45,763 bases of DNA from CAYTED01 sp964537075 (GTDB lineage: Bacteria > Patescibacteriota > Minisyncoccia > Moranbacterales > UBA1568), in the NCBI GenBank assembly GCA_964537075.1, contig CAZIBB010000002.1:1-45763 (forward strand), read 5' to 3'. The number at the start of each line of letters is the position of its first letter. The first letter of the stretch is position 1. Shown here piece by piece: positions 24,001 to 32,096 of the stretch. The position numbers were made by a program, and so were the translations under genes. The notes beneath the pieces are model-generated. The model was not told where the DNA came from. It made no database searches and saw only the letters and a program-made list of their open reading frames with translations.

Positions 24001-24857
24001 CATGCCTTTCCGCCGCTCCCATACATCATGATCTTCTTCTTCACTGCATCCTGTACCGCCGATTTTCCTCCCTCGAGCAATCGGCGAATATCGGTTTCAT
24101 CATGCTCTTCCAGATGTTGCTTCACCGCGCCGATAAAAGCGAGACGGATCGACGTATCCACATTGAAGCAGCTGATTCCCATCCCGATAACTTTCTTCAC
24201 TCGTTCTTCGTTCCAATCCGACGAACCATGCAATACGAGCGGAATGGATACCTGGGAAGCGATGGTCTGCAGGCGATCGTAATCCGGCACTTCCCGCTCC
24301 TTGAAGAAACCATGGGCATTCCCAATGGCGACCGCAAGAGTATCGATGCCCGTCTGCTCTACGAATTCGACTGCCTGCTTTGGATCGGTCATATAATTCT
24401 CCCAATTGATTGAGTCCATATTCACCTCGCCGAGATACGGCACATTCCCCAATTCCGCCTGCACCGAAATCCCGCGAAGATGTGCGAGCTCAACAATCTT
24501 TCTTGTCGTCATGAGATTATCGGTATACTCCTTGCGGGATCCATCATACATGACTGATGGAAAGCCTATTTCCATGGCACGCTCCACGATCTCGAAACTC
24601 TTCCCGTGATCGAGGTGGATACCGACGGGAATTTCAGGCGCATAAAACTCAACCATGCCTTTGATCAATTGAAAGATGGCGCGACCACCGGCATAGTCGA
24701 ATGTCTTTTCCGTCACTTGGATGATGACCGGAGACTTCATCTCTTTCGCCGCGAGAACGATCGCTCTCGTCGTTTCAAGATTCACCGTATTGAAAGCGCC
24801 CACGGCATATCCTTCGGCACGAGCTTTTTCAAGCATCTGTTTCACATCAGCGATCAT
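24000..24857 (-). CDS. fba: Class II fructose-bisphosphate aldolase
   Basis: This 285-residue zinc aldolase cleaves fructose 1,6-bisphosphate to DHAP and glyceraldehyde 3-phosphate. It shows YAVGAFNTVN at the N-terminus, the zinc ligand motif GIHLDHGKSFE, QAELGNVPYLGE, IGNAHGFFK, VLHGSSDW and FNVDTSIR, matching the zinc and phosphate sites of the class II ketose-bisphosphate aldolase family. A tagatose-bisphosphate aldolase of the same family is less likely given the neighbours. The gene follows tpiA by 18 bases, so the two form an operon that supplies gapA. Confidence 0.95.
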   Translation of the reverse strand: MIADVKQMLEKARAEGYAVGAFNTVNLETTRAIVLAAKEMKSPVIIQVTEKTFDYAGGRAIFQLIKGMVEFYAPEIPVGIHLDHGKSFEIVERAMEIGFPSVMYDGSRKEYTDNLMTTRKIVELAHLRGISVQAELGNVPYLGEVNMDSINWENYMTDPKQAVEFVEQTGIDTLAVAIGNAHGFFKEREVPDYDRLQTIASQVSIPLVLHGSSDWNEERVKKVIGMGISCFNVDTSIRLAFIGAVKQHLEEHDETDIRRLLEGGKSAVQDAVKKKIMMYGSGGKA

Positions 24858-24875
24858 ATTCTTCGTGTCTTTTAT

Positions 24876-25661
24876 TTATTTATCCTCTTCGTCGCTTATC
24901 TCCGATTGAGAAAGAAGCGCCGCCATTTTTGTCATCTCATACGGGAAGAGACTTTCCCGCCCGACGAGTACGCCATCCATCTGTGCATCCAGACACACAC
25001 GAGAGAGGAGCGCCTGTTTCACTGATCCTCCATAGAGGACAGGGATCCGATCGGCCGTCTTCAGATCGAACATTTTCGAGAGCACCTTTCGGATGAGAAT
25101 CTTGACTTCCATGATATCCGCGGTCTCCGGAGTGGCATCGGTACCGATGGCCCACCTGGGCTCATAGGCAATGATTATCTTTTCCGCCTGCATCCGCGAG
25201 AGACCTTCGAAAATCGATTGTATCCCACGCTCGATAATGTCTCCTGTTTTCCCGTTCGCCCGCTCATCCGTGGTCTCGCCGATGCACATGATCGGACGGA
25301 GCATCTGTTTCAGTGCCATGTCCATCTTTCTTCGGACGATTTCATTGGTCTCATTGAAATAGAGTCTCCGTTCGCTATGACCGAGAATCACATATTCCGC
25401 ACCATACTGTTTGAGCATGACGGGAGAAGTTTCCCCGGTATATGAACCATCCTTTTCCCAAAACATATTCTGCCCGCCGAGCCTAATGGGAGCCGGAAAG
25501 TGTTCGAACATCAATCCGAAATGGATGCTCGCCGGACAGAGCACATATTCGACACCCGGAAAGAGATGCCCCTTCGTCTCACGGCCGAGTACCGTCAAAT
25601 ACTGCCTCACGTCATCAGGCGAGAGTAAATTCATTTTCAAATTTCCAATCAGATATTTCAT
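24876..25661 (-). CDS. tpiA: Triosephosphate isomerase
   Basis: This 261-residue TIM barrel interconverts DHAP and glyceraldehyde 3-phosphate. Catalytic Lys lies in IGNLKMN, the electrophilic His in VILGHSERR, and the catalytic Glu with the flexible loop in IAYEPRWAIGT (Arg replaces the more usual Val). The phosphate-binding loop is PVLYGGSVK. A 10-residue acidic tail ends the protein. It is the first gene of the tpiA-fba pair, preceded by a 31-bp element also found upstream of murA. Confidence 0.96.
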   Translation of the reverse strand: MKYLIGNLKMNLLSPDDVRQYLTVLGRETKGHLFPGVEYVLCPASIHFGLMFEHFPAPIRLGGQNMFWEKDGSYTGETSPVMLKQYGAEYVILGHSERRLYFNETNEIVRRKMDMALKQMLRPIMCIGETTDERANGKTGDIIERGIQSIFEGLSRMQAEKIIIAYEPRWAIGTDATPETADIMEVKILIRKVLSKMFDLKTADRIPVLYGGSVKQALLSRVCLDAQMDGVLVGRESLFPYEMTKMAALLSQSEISDEEDK

Positions 25662-25700
25662 ACCATTAAGACAATTTTAACTTTTTCAATTACGCTCTTC

Positions 25701-25731
25701 CTCTTCCAAACAGGTAAGCATCAAACAAGAG
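25701..25731. repeat. 31-bp element, copy 2 (CTCTT...AAGAG ends)
   Basis: It contains AAACAGG and AAGCATCAAACAAGAG and matches the copy at 15676-15706 in length, ends and most of its interior. It sits 40 bases upstream of tpiA. Confidence 0.5.
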
Positions 25732-25741
25732 GTCCGAAATA

Positions 25742-25853
25742 ACCAATAATCAATAACCAAAATTCTTCTTTGGTGATTGGTGATTGGGTATTATTTGTAT
25801 CTTGGTCCGCCGGCTGGCGGATTGGTTATTAGAATTTATTTTTCCCAGAAAAA
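25742..25853. repeat. Inverted word repeat (ACCAATAATCAATAACC type) with CCGCC palindrome
   Basis: AACCAATAATCAATAACC on the left is mirrored by GGTGATTGGTGATTGGG and GGATTGGTTATT on the right. CCGCCGGCTGGCGGA, a palindrome also found at about 11637 and 32678, lies inside. It fills the galT-tpiA gap. Confidence 0.65.
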
Positions 25854-26912
25854 TTATAATTGTTCTCGCAGGAATTCCGCCGCCTTCTCCGGCTCTATCG
25901 TCGAAACTTCGATACCGGTTGCCAGCTCGAATCCCGCCCAGGTCGCTGTTTTCGGCAAAATCTCGATATGCCACTGATAATGAGCATAGTCCCGTCCATC
26001 ACAAGGCGCCGTATGGATATAAAAATTAAATGCCGGATCACCTAATCCCTTATGAAGAGCAAACATCGCCTTTTGGAACACTTCCGCCAATGAGAATTTT
26101 TCCGGATCGGTGATACGTTCGAAATACGGACTACCATCTTTCTTGGCGGTCACCCATACTTCGAAAGCTGAGCGCGAAGCAAACGGGCAGAAGGCGATAA
26201 AATCGGCGTTTTCATACACGACCCGCACTTTCTCTTCCCGTTCGCGATCCACCATCACCTGATACACTTTCTTTTTATGACTTCGGTAATAGAGTTCCGC
26301 ACCATTTAATTCCCCCTGAATATATGGGGAGACGACTGGTATCGCCATCAGCTGCGAATGAGGATGCACAATGGATGCTCCTGCTTCCTTCCCATGATTA
26401 TGAAAAATCTGGATATATTTCACGCTCTTCTTCGCCATAAGGTCGAGATACCGGCTCTGGTATGCATCGAACACTTCCGCCACCTGCCATGGTTCAAGGA
26501 GCGCAATCGACTTCTCGGGATCGCGCGTCACGATAAGTTCATGATATCCCACGCCGGACATCGCGAAGTATGGCCCGTCGGAAAGATCCTTCACCGCGCG
26601 ACCGCGGGTAAAGGCCGGATACTTGTTCGGGAAGACGCGCACACTCCAATCCCCGTCAGGCAGGCGATAGATGAGCAGGTCTTTCTCCTGCCCGCTTTGA
26701 TCGGGATCAGCGAAGGGGTCATTCAAGTCGGCATCCTTCACGCGCTTCGCCGCCGAAGCAAACTCATCCGGACGCTTCGCTCGCCCGGTGGCGATCACCA
26801 CCCAATCCCCCGTCACGATATCCTGACGAAGCTCCGACTGATATTCGACTGTTGTATTTTTTTCCTCCTCCACACGCTTTGATTTTTTTGTTATGTTTGA
26901 GATTTTTTGCAA
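25854..26912 (-). CDS. galT: Galactose-1-phosphate uridylyltransferase
   Basis: This 352-residue HIT-fold enzyme exchanges UMP between UDP-glucose and galactose 1-phosphate (Leloir pathway). SELRQDIVTGDWVVIATGRAKRP is the family N-terminus. The active-site motif HPHSQ is in ASIVHPHSQLMAIP, and the C-terminal half has FNFYIHTAPCDG and YHWHIE-like YQWHIEILPK. Only TTG 26912 gives a full-length start, with AAAGG before it and 9 bases from the GT2 stop; a GGAGGAGG inside the gene has no usable start after it. No galK or galE is in the window. It may feed UDP-sugars to the neighbouring glycosyltransferases. Confidence 0.93.
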   Translation of the reverse strand: MQKISNITKKSKRVEEEKNTTVEYQSELRQDIVTGDWVVIATGRAKRPDEFASAAKRVKDADLNDPFADPDQSGQEKDLLIYRLPDGDWSVRVFPNKYPAFTRGRAVKDLSDGPYFAMSGVGYHELIVTRDPEKSIALLEPWQVAEVFDAYQSRYLDLMAKKSVKYIQIFHNHGKEAGASIVHPHSQLMAIPVVSPYIQGELNGAELYYRSHKKKVYQVMVDREREEKVRVVYENADFIAFCPFASRSAFEVWVTAKKDGSPYFERITDPEKFSLAEVFQKAMFALHKGLGDPAFNFYIHTAPCDGRDYAHYQWHIEILPKTATWAGFELATGIEVSTIEPEKAAEFLREQL

Positions 26913-26921
26913 GACCTTTCC

Positions 26922-27680
26922 CTATTTCTTTTTTCCGGCATTGAGATGATACCTGCCCATCCAGATCCGGAATCGCGTCTTGAACAGATCCACGAACACC
27001 TGTATATATCCGTTCGGTCCGAACAATTTCACCGTCGATCCCTCTTCGTTCAGCCAGCGAACCGGCATCTGCTTCACCGTATAGTTCATGCGTTCCGCGA
27101 GCGTGATGAATTCGAAATCGAAACCGAATCGATCGACGACCATACGGCTCGCCACCGCTTCGGCAGCCTCACCCGTTATCATCTTAAAACCACACTGCGT
27201 ATCCGGATAGCTCCACAGCCCGAGTATGATGCGAATCGCCCAATTACCGGCATCCCCGAGCAGTTCGCGATACTTCGGCTGATGCACAGTGATCTGCGAC
27301 TTCATGTGATCACGCGAACCGATCACGACATCAAAACCATTTTTAAATTCCGGAAAAAATGTGTCAATATGGGTGATGGAAGTGGATCCATCAGCATCGA
27401 GAAATAGACGATACTTCCCTTTTCCCTCGAGCAATCCCTGACGAACAACATATCCCTTGCCATGATTCTCCGAATTCTCGATTACACGGAGATTCGCCAC
27501 CTGATGCGCATAATTGCGCGCGACCTCGGCGGTATTATCAGGCGATCCATCGACAATGACGATAATCTCATAGCTATAGTTCTGCCCTTTCAGATATTTG
27601 TCGATTTCCATCAGATTCCGGCCGATTCGCTCACCCTCCTTATACGCAGGGATGAGAACACTCAGATACGGTTGTTCCAT
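26922..27680 (-). CDS. GT2 glycosyltransferase, polyprenyl-phosphate sugar synthase type
   Basis: The protein has 252 residues from ATG 27680 (MEQPYLSVLIPAYKEGERI). The GT-A core shows IVIVDGSPDNTAEV, NHGKGYVVRQGL, the metal-binding DxD-like FLDADGST, and DTQCGFKMITGEAA, which is typical of the dolichyl-phosphate glucose/mannose synthase branch. These enzymes load a sugar onto a polyprenyl phosphate at the inner face of the membrane. That product is the donor for GT39 enzymes such as those at 4431 and 6164, a likely functional link. It is followed by galT after 9 bases, so they form one operon. Confidence 0.92.
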   Translation of the reverse strand: MEQPYLSVLIPAYKEGERIGRNLMEIDKYLKGQNYSYEIIVIVDGSPDNTAEVARNYAHQVANLRVIENSENHGKGYVVRQGLLEGKGKYRLFLDADGSTSITHIDTFFPEFKNGFDVVIGSRDHMKSQITVHQPKYRELLGDAGNWAIRIILGLWSYPDTQCGFKMITGEAAEAVASRMVVDRFGFDFEFITLAERMNYTVKQMPVRWLNEEGSTVKLFGPNGYIQVFVDLFKTRFRIWMGRYHLNAGKKK

Positions 27681-27768
27681 ACACGACAATCAGTGATTAG
27701 TATACTCTACCCCTATTATTGTACCACATATTCATAAAAGCATGGAACGTAAAGCATAGAACACCTAG

Positions 27769-27958
27769 GTATCTATCTCAAATCTCACCGCATGAGATGA
27801 AAAGCAAGAATGTCTCCTGCTTGTCGGCTAAAATTTCATCATTTTGGCTGCAAATCCTAAAAATCTCGTCGGAATATCTCGATATTCCTCCTCACTTTTC
27901 AAAATTTTCGCTCAAACTGATGAAATTTTATCTGCGACATGAGATTTGAGATAGATAC
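27769..27958 (-). repeat. Structured MITE-like element, copy 1
   Basis: Perfect 19-base terminal inverted repeats (27769-27787 and 27940-27958; outer words TATCTATCTC and AAATCTCA) bound a 190-bp element. Inside are a 12-bp inverted pair (AAAATTTCATCA / TGATGAAATTTT) and the palindrome GGAATATC-TC-GATATTCC. Read on the minus strand it shares ordered blocks with the element at 41838-42019: AAATCTCATGTC, GAGCGAAAA, AAGTGAGGAG, CCGACGAG, CAGCC, GACAAGCA and GCGGTGAGATTT. No gene is supported in it. It lies between the GT2 gene and ruvX. Confidence 0.8.
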
Positions 27959-27991
27959 TAAATCAAAAACAGCCTCGACTTCCTCGAGACT

Positions 27992-28035
27992 GCCCTCCTG
28001 TTCATTGCTCCTTGTTCTCTGTTCGCTGACCGCGG
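27992..28035 (-). repeat. Word repeat A, copy inside the ruvX 3' end
   Basis: CCTCCTGTTCATTGCTCC, TTGTTCTCTGTTCGCTG. It overlaps the end of ruvX and encodes its last residues RTENKEQ. Confidence 0.7.
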
Positions 28036-28427
28036 TCCATATAGGACTGCAGAATGATCCGGGCGGCCTCGGCATCATCGTGCCGACCGACATGCTTCTC
28101 CCCTCGCTCAATCAAGTTCGCCTGAGCCATCTTGGTCGTGAACATTTCATCCTGATAGGCAGTTGTGACGTGATAGGTTCCTTCCAGGCTCCGACCAAGC
28201 TTTTCCCCCTCATACTCCGTTTCTTTGCGACTAATGTGGCTGGGAATCCCGATCACGACCGTGCCTACCTCCTCACGGGCGATGATCTCTCCTAGCTTCG
28301 CGAGCAGCTCCTCCGTATTATCAATGGTATCGTAGGCGAGCGCCACGCCTGTTTCCGCATGTGCCAAAGCAATCCCCACCTTTGATGAACCCCAATCTAC
28401 CCCAAGAAAGTTTTTTCTTACATCCAT
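28002..28427 (-). CDS. ruvX: RuvX/YqgF-family Holliday junction resolvase-like nuclease
   Basis: This 141-residue RNase H-fold protein has the first catalytic Asp in FLGVDWGSSKVGIALA, the Glu-containing strand VVIGIPSHISRKETE, AYQDEMFTT with the conserved DE, and the final Asp motif RHDDAEAARIILQSY. YqgF/RuvX is linked to Holliday junction resolution and, in E. coli, to 16S rRNA 5' processing. The C-terminal QRTENKEQ is encoded by word repeat A and extends beyond the usual end of the family. map lies upstream, past a word-repeat tract. Confidence 0.93.
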   Translation of the reverse strand: MDVRKNFLGVDWGSSKVGIALAHAETGVALAYDTIDNTEELLAKLGEIIAREEVGTVVIGIPSHISRKETEYEGEKLGRSLEGTYHVTTAYQDEMFTTKMAQANLIERGEKHVGRHDDAEAARIILQSYMDRGQRTENKEQ

Positions 28428-28429
28428 AC

Positions 28430-28566
28430 ACTAAAAAACACAGATATTCAAAAACACAAAAACCAAACAAAGCACAATTTTCAAAACCTAAACGAAGCCG
28501 TTCCCTTTTGTGTTTTATATATCTGTGTTTTGTTTGGTTTTTGTGTTCTGGGCTTTGTGCATTCTC
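28430..28566. repeat. Intergenic word repeat B (inverted)
   Basis: AAAAACACAAAAACCAAAC and AAAGCACAATTTTC are mirrored by TTTTGTGTTTTATATATC and TGTTTTGTTTGGTTTTTGTG. It fills the map-ruvX gap. Confidence 0.7.
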
Positions 28567-28569
28567 TCG

Positions 28570-29337
28570 CTATAAGCGAGTAACAATCTCTGCTCCATCC
28601 TTCGTGATGATCACCGAATCCTCGAAATGCGCGGAGAGCGAGCCATCAGCCGTCACAAATGTCCAGTGATCCGACCCAAGCTTCACTTCCCAGCCGCCGA
28701 TATTGATCATCGGCTCGAGGGCGACTGCCATTCCTTCGATAAATGTGAATCCAGGAACGCTCTTTGTCACATAATTCGGAATCTGTGGCTCCTCATGGAG
28801 TTCCCGTCCCACGCCATGACCAACGAGGTCTCGCACTGGAAGAAATCCATCCTGCTTCACGCGATTCTCCACCGCACGGGCATAATCGATCATCTTCGAT
28901 CCCGAACGAAGCGTGGCGATACCGAGATCGAGCGATTCACGGGTTGCGATGAGCAGCCTCTCTGCTTCGGGAGAAATCTTCCCTACCCCGAAAGTCCGCG
29001 CCATATCCGATACCATCCCCTCATAGCGCATACCGATATCCATCTTGAACAAATCCCCTTCTCTCAGAATGCGATCAAAACTTGGAATGCCATGTACCAC
29101 TTCCTCATTGATGGATGCACAAATCGTCGCTGGAAATGGCGTTCCATGGCCATAACCCTTGAAAATAGGAATACCGCCGATCTCCGTGATCCATTTCTCG
29201 GCAAGCGCGTCGATCTCACCAGTCGAAACACCCGGCTTCACTTCCAGAGCGAGCCGATCGACGATCTTCGCCAATTCCCTTCCGGAATTTCGGAGATGAT
29301 TCAATTCATCATCAGTTTTTTTCCAATCTTGTTTCAT
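28570..29337 (-). CDS. map: Methionine aminopeptidase, type I
   Basis: This 255-residue enzyme removes the N-terminal Met from new proteins. The pita-bread metal ligands are all visible: Asp in FKMDIGMRYEGMVSDMART, His in GHGVGRELHEEP, Glu in VALEPM and Glu in SAHFEDSVII. The substrate His is in YGHGTPFP. It keeps the secY-adk-map order of many bacteria, except that adk-map has been separated from secY by other genes. A long hairpin lies between adk and map. Confidence 0.96.
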   Translation of the reverse strand: MKQDWKKTDDELNHLRNSGRELAKIVDRLALEVKPGVSTGEIDALAEKWITEIGGIPIFKGYGHGTPFPATICASINEEVVHGIPSFDRILREGDLFKMDIGMRYEGMVSDMARTFGVGKISPEAERLLIATRESLDLGIATLRSGSKMIDYARAVENRVKQDGFLPVRDLVGHGVGRELHEEPQIPNYVTKSVPGFTFIEGMAVALEPMINIGGWEVKLGSDHWTFVTADGSLSAHFEDSVIITKDGAEIVTRL

Positions 29338-29360
29338 ACATTTACATTCATTATTTTAGC

Positions 29361-29444
29361 GTCCCATTCATTGCAAAAGAATTTTTTCTGCTGTCCGTGT
29401 TCTGACGAAAGGCAAGGAAAAAATTGCTTTTGTAATAATGGGAC
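29361..29444. repeat. Long imperfect hairpin between adk and map
   Basis: GTCCCATTCATTGCAAAAG then AATTTTTTC on the left pairs with GAAAAAATTGC and CTTTTGTAATAATGGGAC on the right, leaving about 28 bases in the loop. It starts one base after the adk stop region. It resembles other long intergenic stems in the window and could end or modulate transcription into map. Confidence 0.7.
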
Positions 29445-29445
29445 A

Positions 29446-30102
29446 TCATACCACACGGGCCTCTATCTGCTGGAAAATATCTCCGGCCGGGAGCTTCCCG
29501 TCCACACGAAGAAGTTTTCCCTCTTTCTCGAAATGTCGTATCACCGGTTCCGTATCCTCGTGGAATATCCGCCATCGATTCTCTACGCCCGCCGGCGTAT
29601 CATCCTTCCGCTGCACGAGCTTGCCCCCGCATTTGAAGCAAGGCTCCGAGTGATCTTCCGGATGAATGCCTAAAACGAATTTTTCCCCACACTGCTCGCA
29701 ATTGAATCGGCGCGAAATCCGATCGATCGATACTTCCTTTGGAAGATCAATGAAAATGACCCAATCAATACTCCTTCCATATTCAGCGAGAATATCGATC
29801 ACCTCTCCGATCTGGCTCTCGCGACGCGGAGCTCCGTCAAGGACGATACCATTCTTCGGATCCGCCTTGGCGAGAGCCCGACCAAGCGCCTGTTTCACCA
29901 CCTCATCCGATGCCAGCTCCTTCTTCACATAAATTGTCCGATATACTTCTTTCCCAAAGGGAGAATCTTCCTTCGCAATCGCACGAAGCTCACCCCCGAC
30001 ATCGATATGCGTCGAATGGAGCCGTTCCTTGAAAAAGTCCGCCTGCGTGCTCTTCCCGCTCCCCGGCGGTCCGAGCAAAATGTAATTCTTTATATTTTCC
30101 AT
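29446..30102 (-). CDS. adk: Adenylate kinase with zinc-type lid
   Basis: The protein has 218 residues from ATG 30102 (MENIKNYILLGPPGSGKST); the longer frame adds MNFVIVSIL and lacks support. It converts ATP and AMP to two ADP. The P-loop is GPPGSGKST. The AMP-site motif reads LDGAPRRESQ, where DGFPR is usual, so Phe is Ala. The lid carries four Cys, FNCEQCGEKF and EPCFKCGGKL, a zinc-binding lid. Position after secY and before map is the ancestral order, here with extra genes between. Confidence 0.95.
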   Translation of the reverse strand: MENIKNYILLGPPGSGKSTQADFFKERLHSTHIDVGGELRAIAKEDSPFGKEVYRTIYVKKELASDEVVKQALGRALAKADPKNGIVLDGAPRRESQIGEVIDILAEYGRSIDWVIFIDLPKEVSIDRISRRFNCEQCGEKFVLGIHPEDHSEPCFKCGGKLVQRKDDTPAGVENRWRIFHEDTEPVIRHFEKEGKLLRVDGKLPAGDIFQQIEARVV

Positions 30103-30125
30103 AAGGATAGATACTATCACAAAAT

Positions 30126-30755
30126 TCAATTCGAATCAATGTGAGATTCCTTCCTCCATAAATTATGTATGAGGAAGAAAATGCTCGTCGCGAAAATCGC
30201 CCCGAGCGTATCGGCGAGCATATCCTTCTGTGCATCCCAGATATCCCCCTGACTCCCGAGATACGCCATGGCCGATGCGGCATCCGCCGATGATCCGGCC
30301 GCATACCACCACTCCACCAGTTCATAGCTCATCGCGATCGTGGCGATGGCGAATATCGGATAGGTGAAGAGAAGAAATTTGTTCGCTACTAATTTCTTGT
30401 TCCAGATCCACTCCGCCATCGCGAAGGCATAGAAACCGACGCTGAAATGTGCGATGCGATCATAATGATTTCGTTCAAACCCGAAGAAATCCGAGAACCA
30501 GTCAAATGGCACGAGCGCGAAGGTATAATGTCCGCCGATGGTATGGAGATAAATGAGCACGAACATAAATCCATACGCCACATTAGAAAAACGAATCCCC
30601 TGCCGATACAGGAAAATGATAACTGCGAGGATGATCCATACCGTCAGATTCTCCGCGAACCACACCGTCCGATCAATCGGATTCACCGCAAGCGCGAGAC
30701 AGAGAACAGCATATGCCGAGAGGAGCCACCAGAGGCATTTCGAATTGTTCTGCAT
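30126..30755 (-). CDS. YjdF-like (DUF2238) integral membrane protein
   Basis: This 209-residue protein has about six hydrophobic helices. Polar motifs between helices, RNHYDRIAHFSVG, ELVEWWYA and GDIWDAQKDMLADTLGA, are the signature of the DUF2238/YjdF membrane family, whose function is unknown. The many His/Asp/Glu residues at helix ends suggest a metal or proton site, but this is inference. It lies between the cold-shock gene and adk on the same strand and follows a strong terminator, so it likely has its own start. Confidence 0.85.
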   Translation of the reverse strand: MQNNSKCLWWLLSAYAVLCLALAVNPIDRTVWFAENLTVWIILAVIIFLYRQGIRFSNVAYGFMFVLIYLHTIGGHYTFALVPFDWFSDFFGFERNHYDRIAHFSVGFYAFAMAEWIWNKKLVANKFLLFTYPIFAIATIAMSYELVEWWYAAGSSADAASAMAYLGSQGDIWDAQKDMLADTLGAIFATSIFFLIHNLWRKESHIDSN

Positions 30756-30843
30756 ATAGCGAGAGAGTTAGAAAATAGTGAAGAAAATCTGGAAAGAGCG
30801 GATGCACCGCTACTTTCAGTATACACGAAAGATACGAGACATA

Positions 30844-30882
30844 AAAAAAATCGCTCCGACATGACATCGGAGCGATCTTTTT
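30844..30882. terminator. Bidirectional terminator after the cold-shock gene
   Basis: ATCGCTCCGA (30850-30859) and TCGGAGCGAT (30867-30876) form a perfect 10-bp stem with a 7-base loop, with an A8 tract on one side and T6 on the other. It lies 9 bases beyond the csp stop. Confidence 0.92.
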
Positions 30883-30891
30883 TCACGACAC

Positions 30892-31089
30892 TTATGCGCG
30901 TGATACGTTGGTGGCCGCTGGGCCTTTTTCACCCTGGGTGACTTCGAAAGTGACGACATCGCCAACCTTCAATTCATCGTAGGTTACTCCAACCAATTCC
31001 TTAGAGTGGAAGAAGAGATCCTTCTCGACGCCTTCGCGTGAGATGAATCCAAATCCTCGGTCTGTAAGGGTTTTGATAGTTCCTTGCAT
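30892..31089 (-). CDS. csp: Cold-shock protein (CspA family)
   Basis: This 65-residue single cold-shock domain is an RNA chaperone fold. The RNP1 motif is GFGFIS and RNP2 is DLFFHSKEL; the family start MQGTIKTL and the end GPAATNVSRA are intact. It has its own promoter, an unusually long leader of about 90-95 bases and its own terminator, so it is a monocistronic unit inserted between secY and adk. Long leaders are a known means of cold control in cspA genes, but whether this leader acts that way is inference. Confidence 0.97.
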   Translation of the reverse strand: MQGTIKTLTDRGFGFISREGVEKDLFFHSKELVGVTYDELKVGDVVTFEVTQGEKGPAATNVSRA

Positions 31090-31181
31090 AGAATTTGCTT
31101 TAGGATTGCTTATAACTAGAAGCTCGACACCATATCTTCTGTGTCCCTATAAAGAGCTTGCACTCTCACTAACACCTAACC

Positions 31182-31210
31182 ACTATAGCGCAGAATGAGC
31201 ATTTTGTCAA
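31182..31210 (-). promoter_or_regulatory. csp promoter (TTGACA-17-TATAGT)
   Basis: Minus-strand TTGACA (31205-31210) and TATAGT (31182-31187) are 17 bases apart. The predicted start is about 85-90 bases before the csp ATG, leaving a long leader at 31090-31175. Confidence 0.88.
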
Positions 31211-31250
31211 ACTCAGGTCTCAGACAAGCAAATTTTAGCCTAAACAAGGC

Positions 31251-31652
31251 CTATTCCGTCGTCTTGCCATCAAACTCCGGTTCATCGGCTATCGCTTCAG
31301 CCCTGGTCGCCCGTACCACCCCGTCCTGATGATGCGACGGCGCATAGATAGTATAGAGCCGGAGGGCATCGGTTCCCGAAGTATTGATGACATTGTGCGT
31401 CGCCCCTGCAGGCACGATAACGCTCTCTCCATCTCCCACAATATATTCGATCTCATTGACGATCACTTTCCCTTCACCGGTTTCGAAGCGGAAAAATTGA
31501 TCTCCATCCTCATGTACCTCGAGTCCAATTTCTTCGCGCGGTTTGAGAGTCATGAGAACCAATTGCAGATGTTTCCCCGTATACAATACTTCCCGGAAAT
31601 TCTCGTTCTCCAGGGTAAGTGTCTCGATATTCCCCTTGTATCCTTTTTTCAT
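31251..31652 (-). CDS. Cupin-domain protein
   Basis: The protein is about 133 residues from ATG 31652 (MKKGYKGNIETLTLENENF); ATG 31664 (MHNHMKKG) is an alternative, and the longer frame overlaps the upstream gene. The cupin motif 1 region GLEVHEDGDQFFRFETGEGKV keeps one His and the Glu, and motif 2 is VPAGATHNVIN. Small cupins of this kind bind a metal in a beta barrel; the substrate is unknown. A TATACT box lies about 40 bases upstream. It lies in the block of accessory genes inserted between secY and adk. Confidence 0.88.
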   Translation of the reverse strand: MKKGYKGNIETLTLENENFREVLYTGKHLQLVLMTLKPREEIGLEVHEDGDQFFRFETGEGKVIVNEIEYIVGDGESVIVPAGATHNVINTSGTDALRLYTIYAPSHHQDGVVRATRAEAIADEPEFDGKTTE

Positions 31653-31707
31653 ATGGTTATGCATTACAAATGAAATTGGCATCTCTAGTATACACCTACA
31701 AAATTTC

Positions 31708-32094
31708 TCACCCTTGAAACTCCTTATCATGTTCCAATTTCGCGCGCCAGGCGATGAAATTGAGGAAAGCGTAGAGGCAGATGGCGATAAGGAAAAATGC
31801 CTGTCGGTCTTCACTCGTCTGCGCTGGCATGTGACTCATGAGAAATATCGTCAATCCAAAAGCGAGGAGTGGCAAGAGTACATCCACCTTTGCATTCCAT
31901 CTTGTTTCATGAAGTCGAATGCGTCGCTCAAAACCCTCCCAAAGAATCGCAATAAAGAGAGTCGCGACAAATGCCCATTGAGGTGGCCATGCGAAAACCA
32001 GTGAGCCAAGAGCCATCACCACTCCGAACAAAAAATGTGGTATCGACCACCAATCCAAGCATTTTTTTGGAAACCAAAAATTTTTTTGTTTCAT
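31708..32094 (-). CDS. Small integral membrane protein
   Basis: The protein is about 128 residues from ATG 32094 (MKQKNFWFPKK). Three or four hydrophobic helices: HFLFGVVMALGSLVFAW, WAFVATLFIAILW, LLPLLAFGLTIFLM and FFLIAICLYAFLNFIAW. A conserved-looking polar segment EGFERRIRLHETRWNAKVDV lies between helices two and three. The stop of queH is 2 bases before this start, so the two are coupled. I do not recognise a characterised family; it resembles in layout the YjdF-like protein nearby. Confidence 0.8.
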   Translation of the reverse strand: MKQKNFWFPKKCLDWWSIPHFLFGVVMALGSLVFAWPPQWAFVATLFIAILWEGFERRIRLHETRWNAKVDVLLPLLAFGLTIFLMSHMPAQTSEDRQAFFLIAICLYAFLNFIAWRAKLEHDKEFQG

Positions 32095-32096
32095 AA

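Noticed and set aside
27719..27949. Plus-strand open frame inside the structured element
   Set aside because: It follows the element's inverted repeats and AT-rich loops, and the homologous copy at 41838 has no matching frame.
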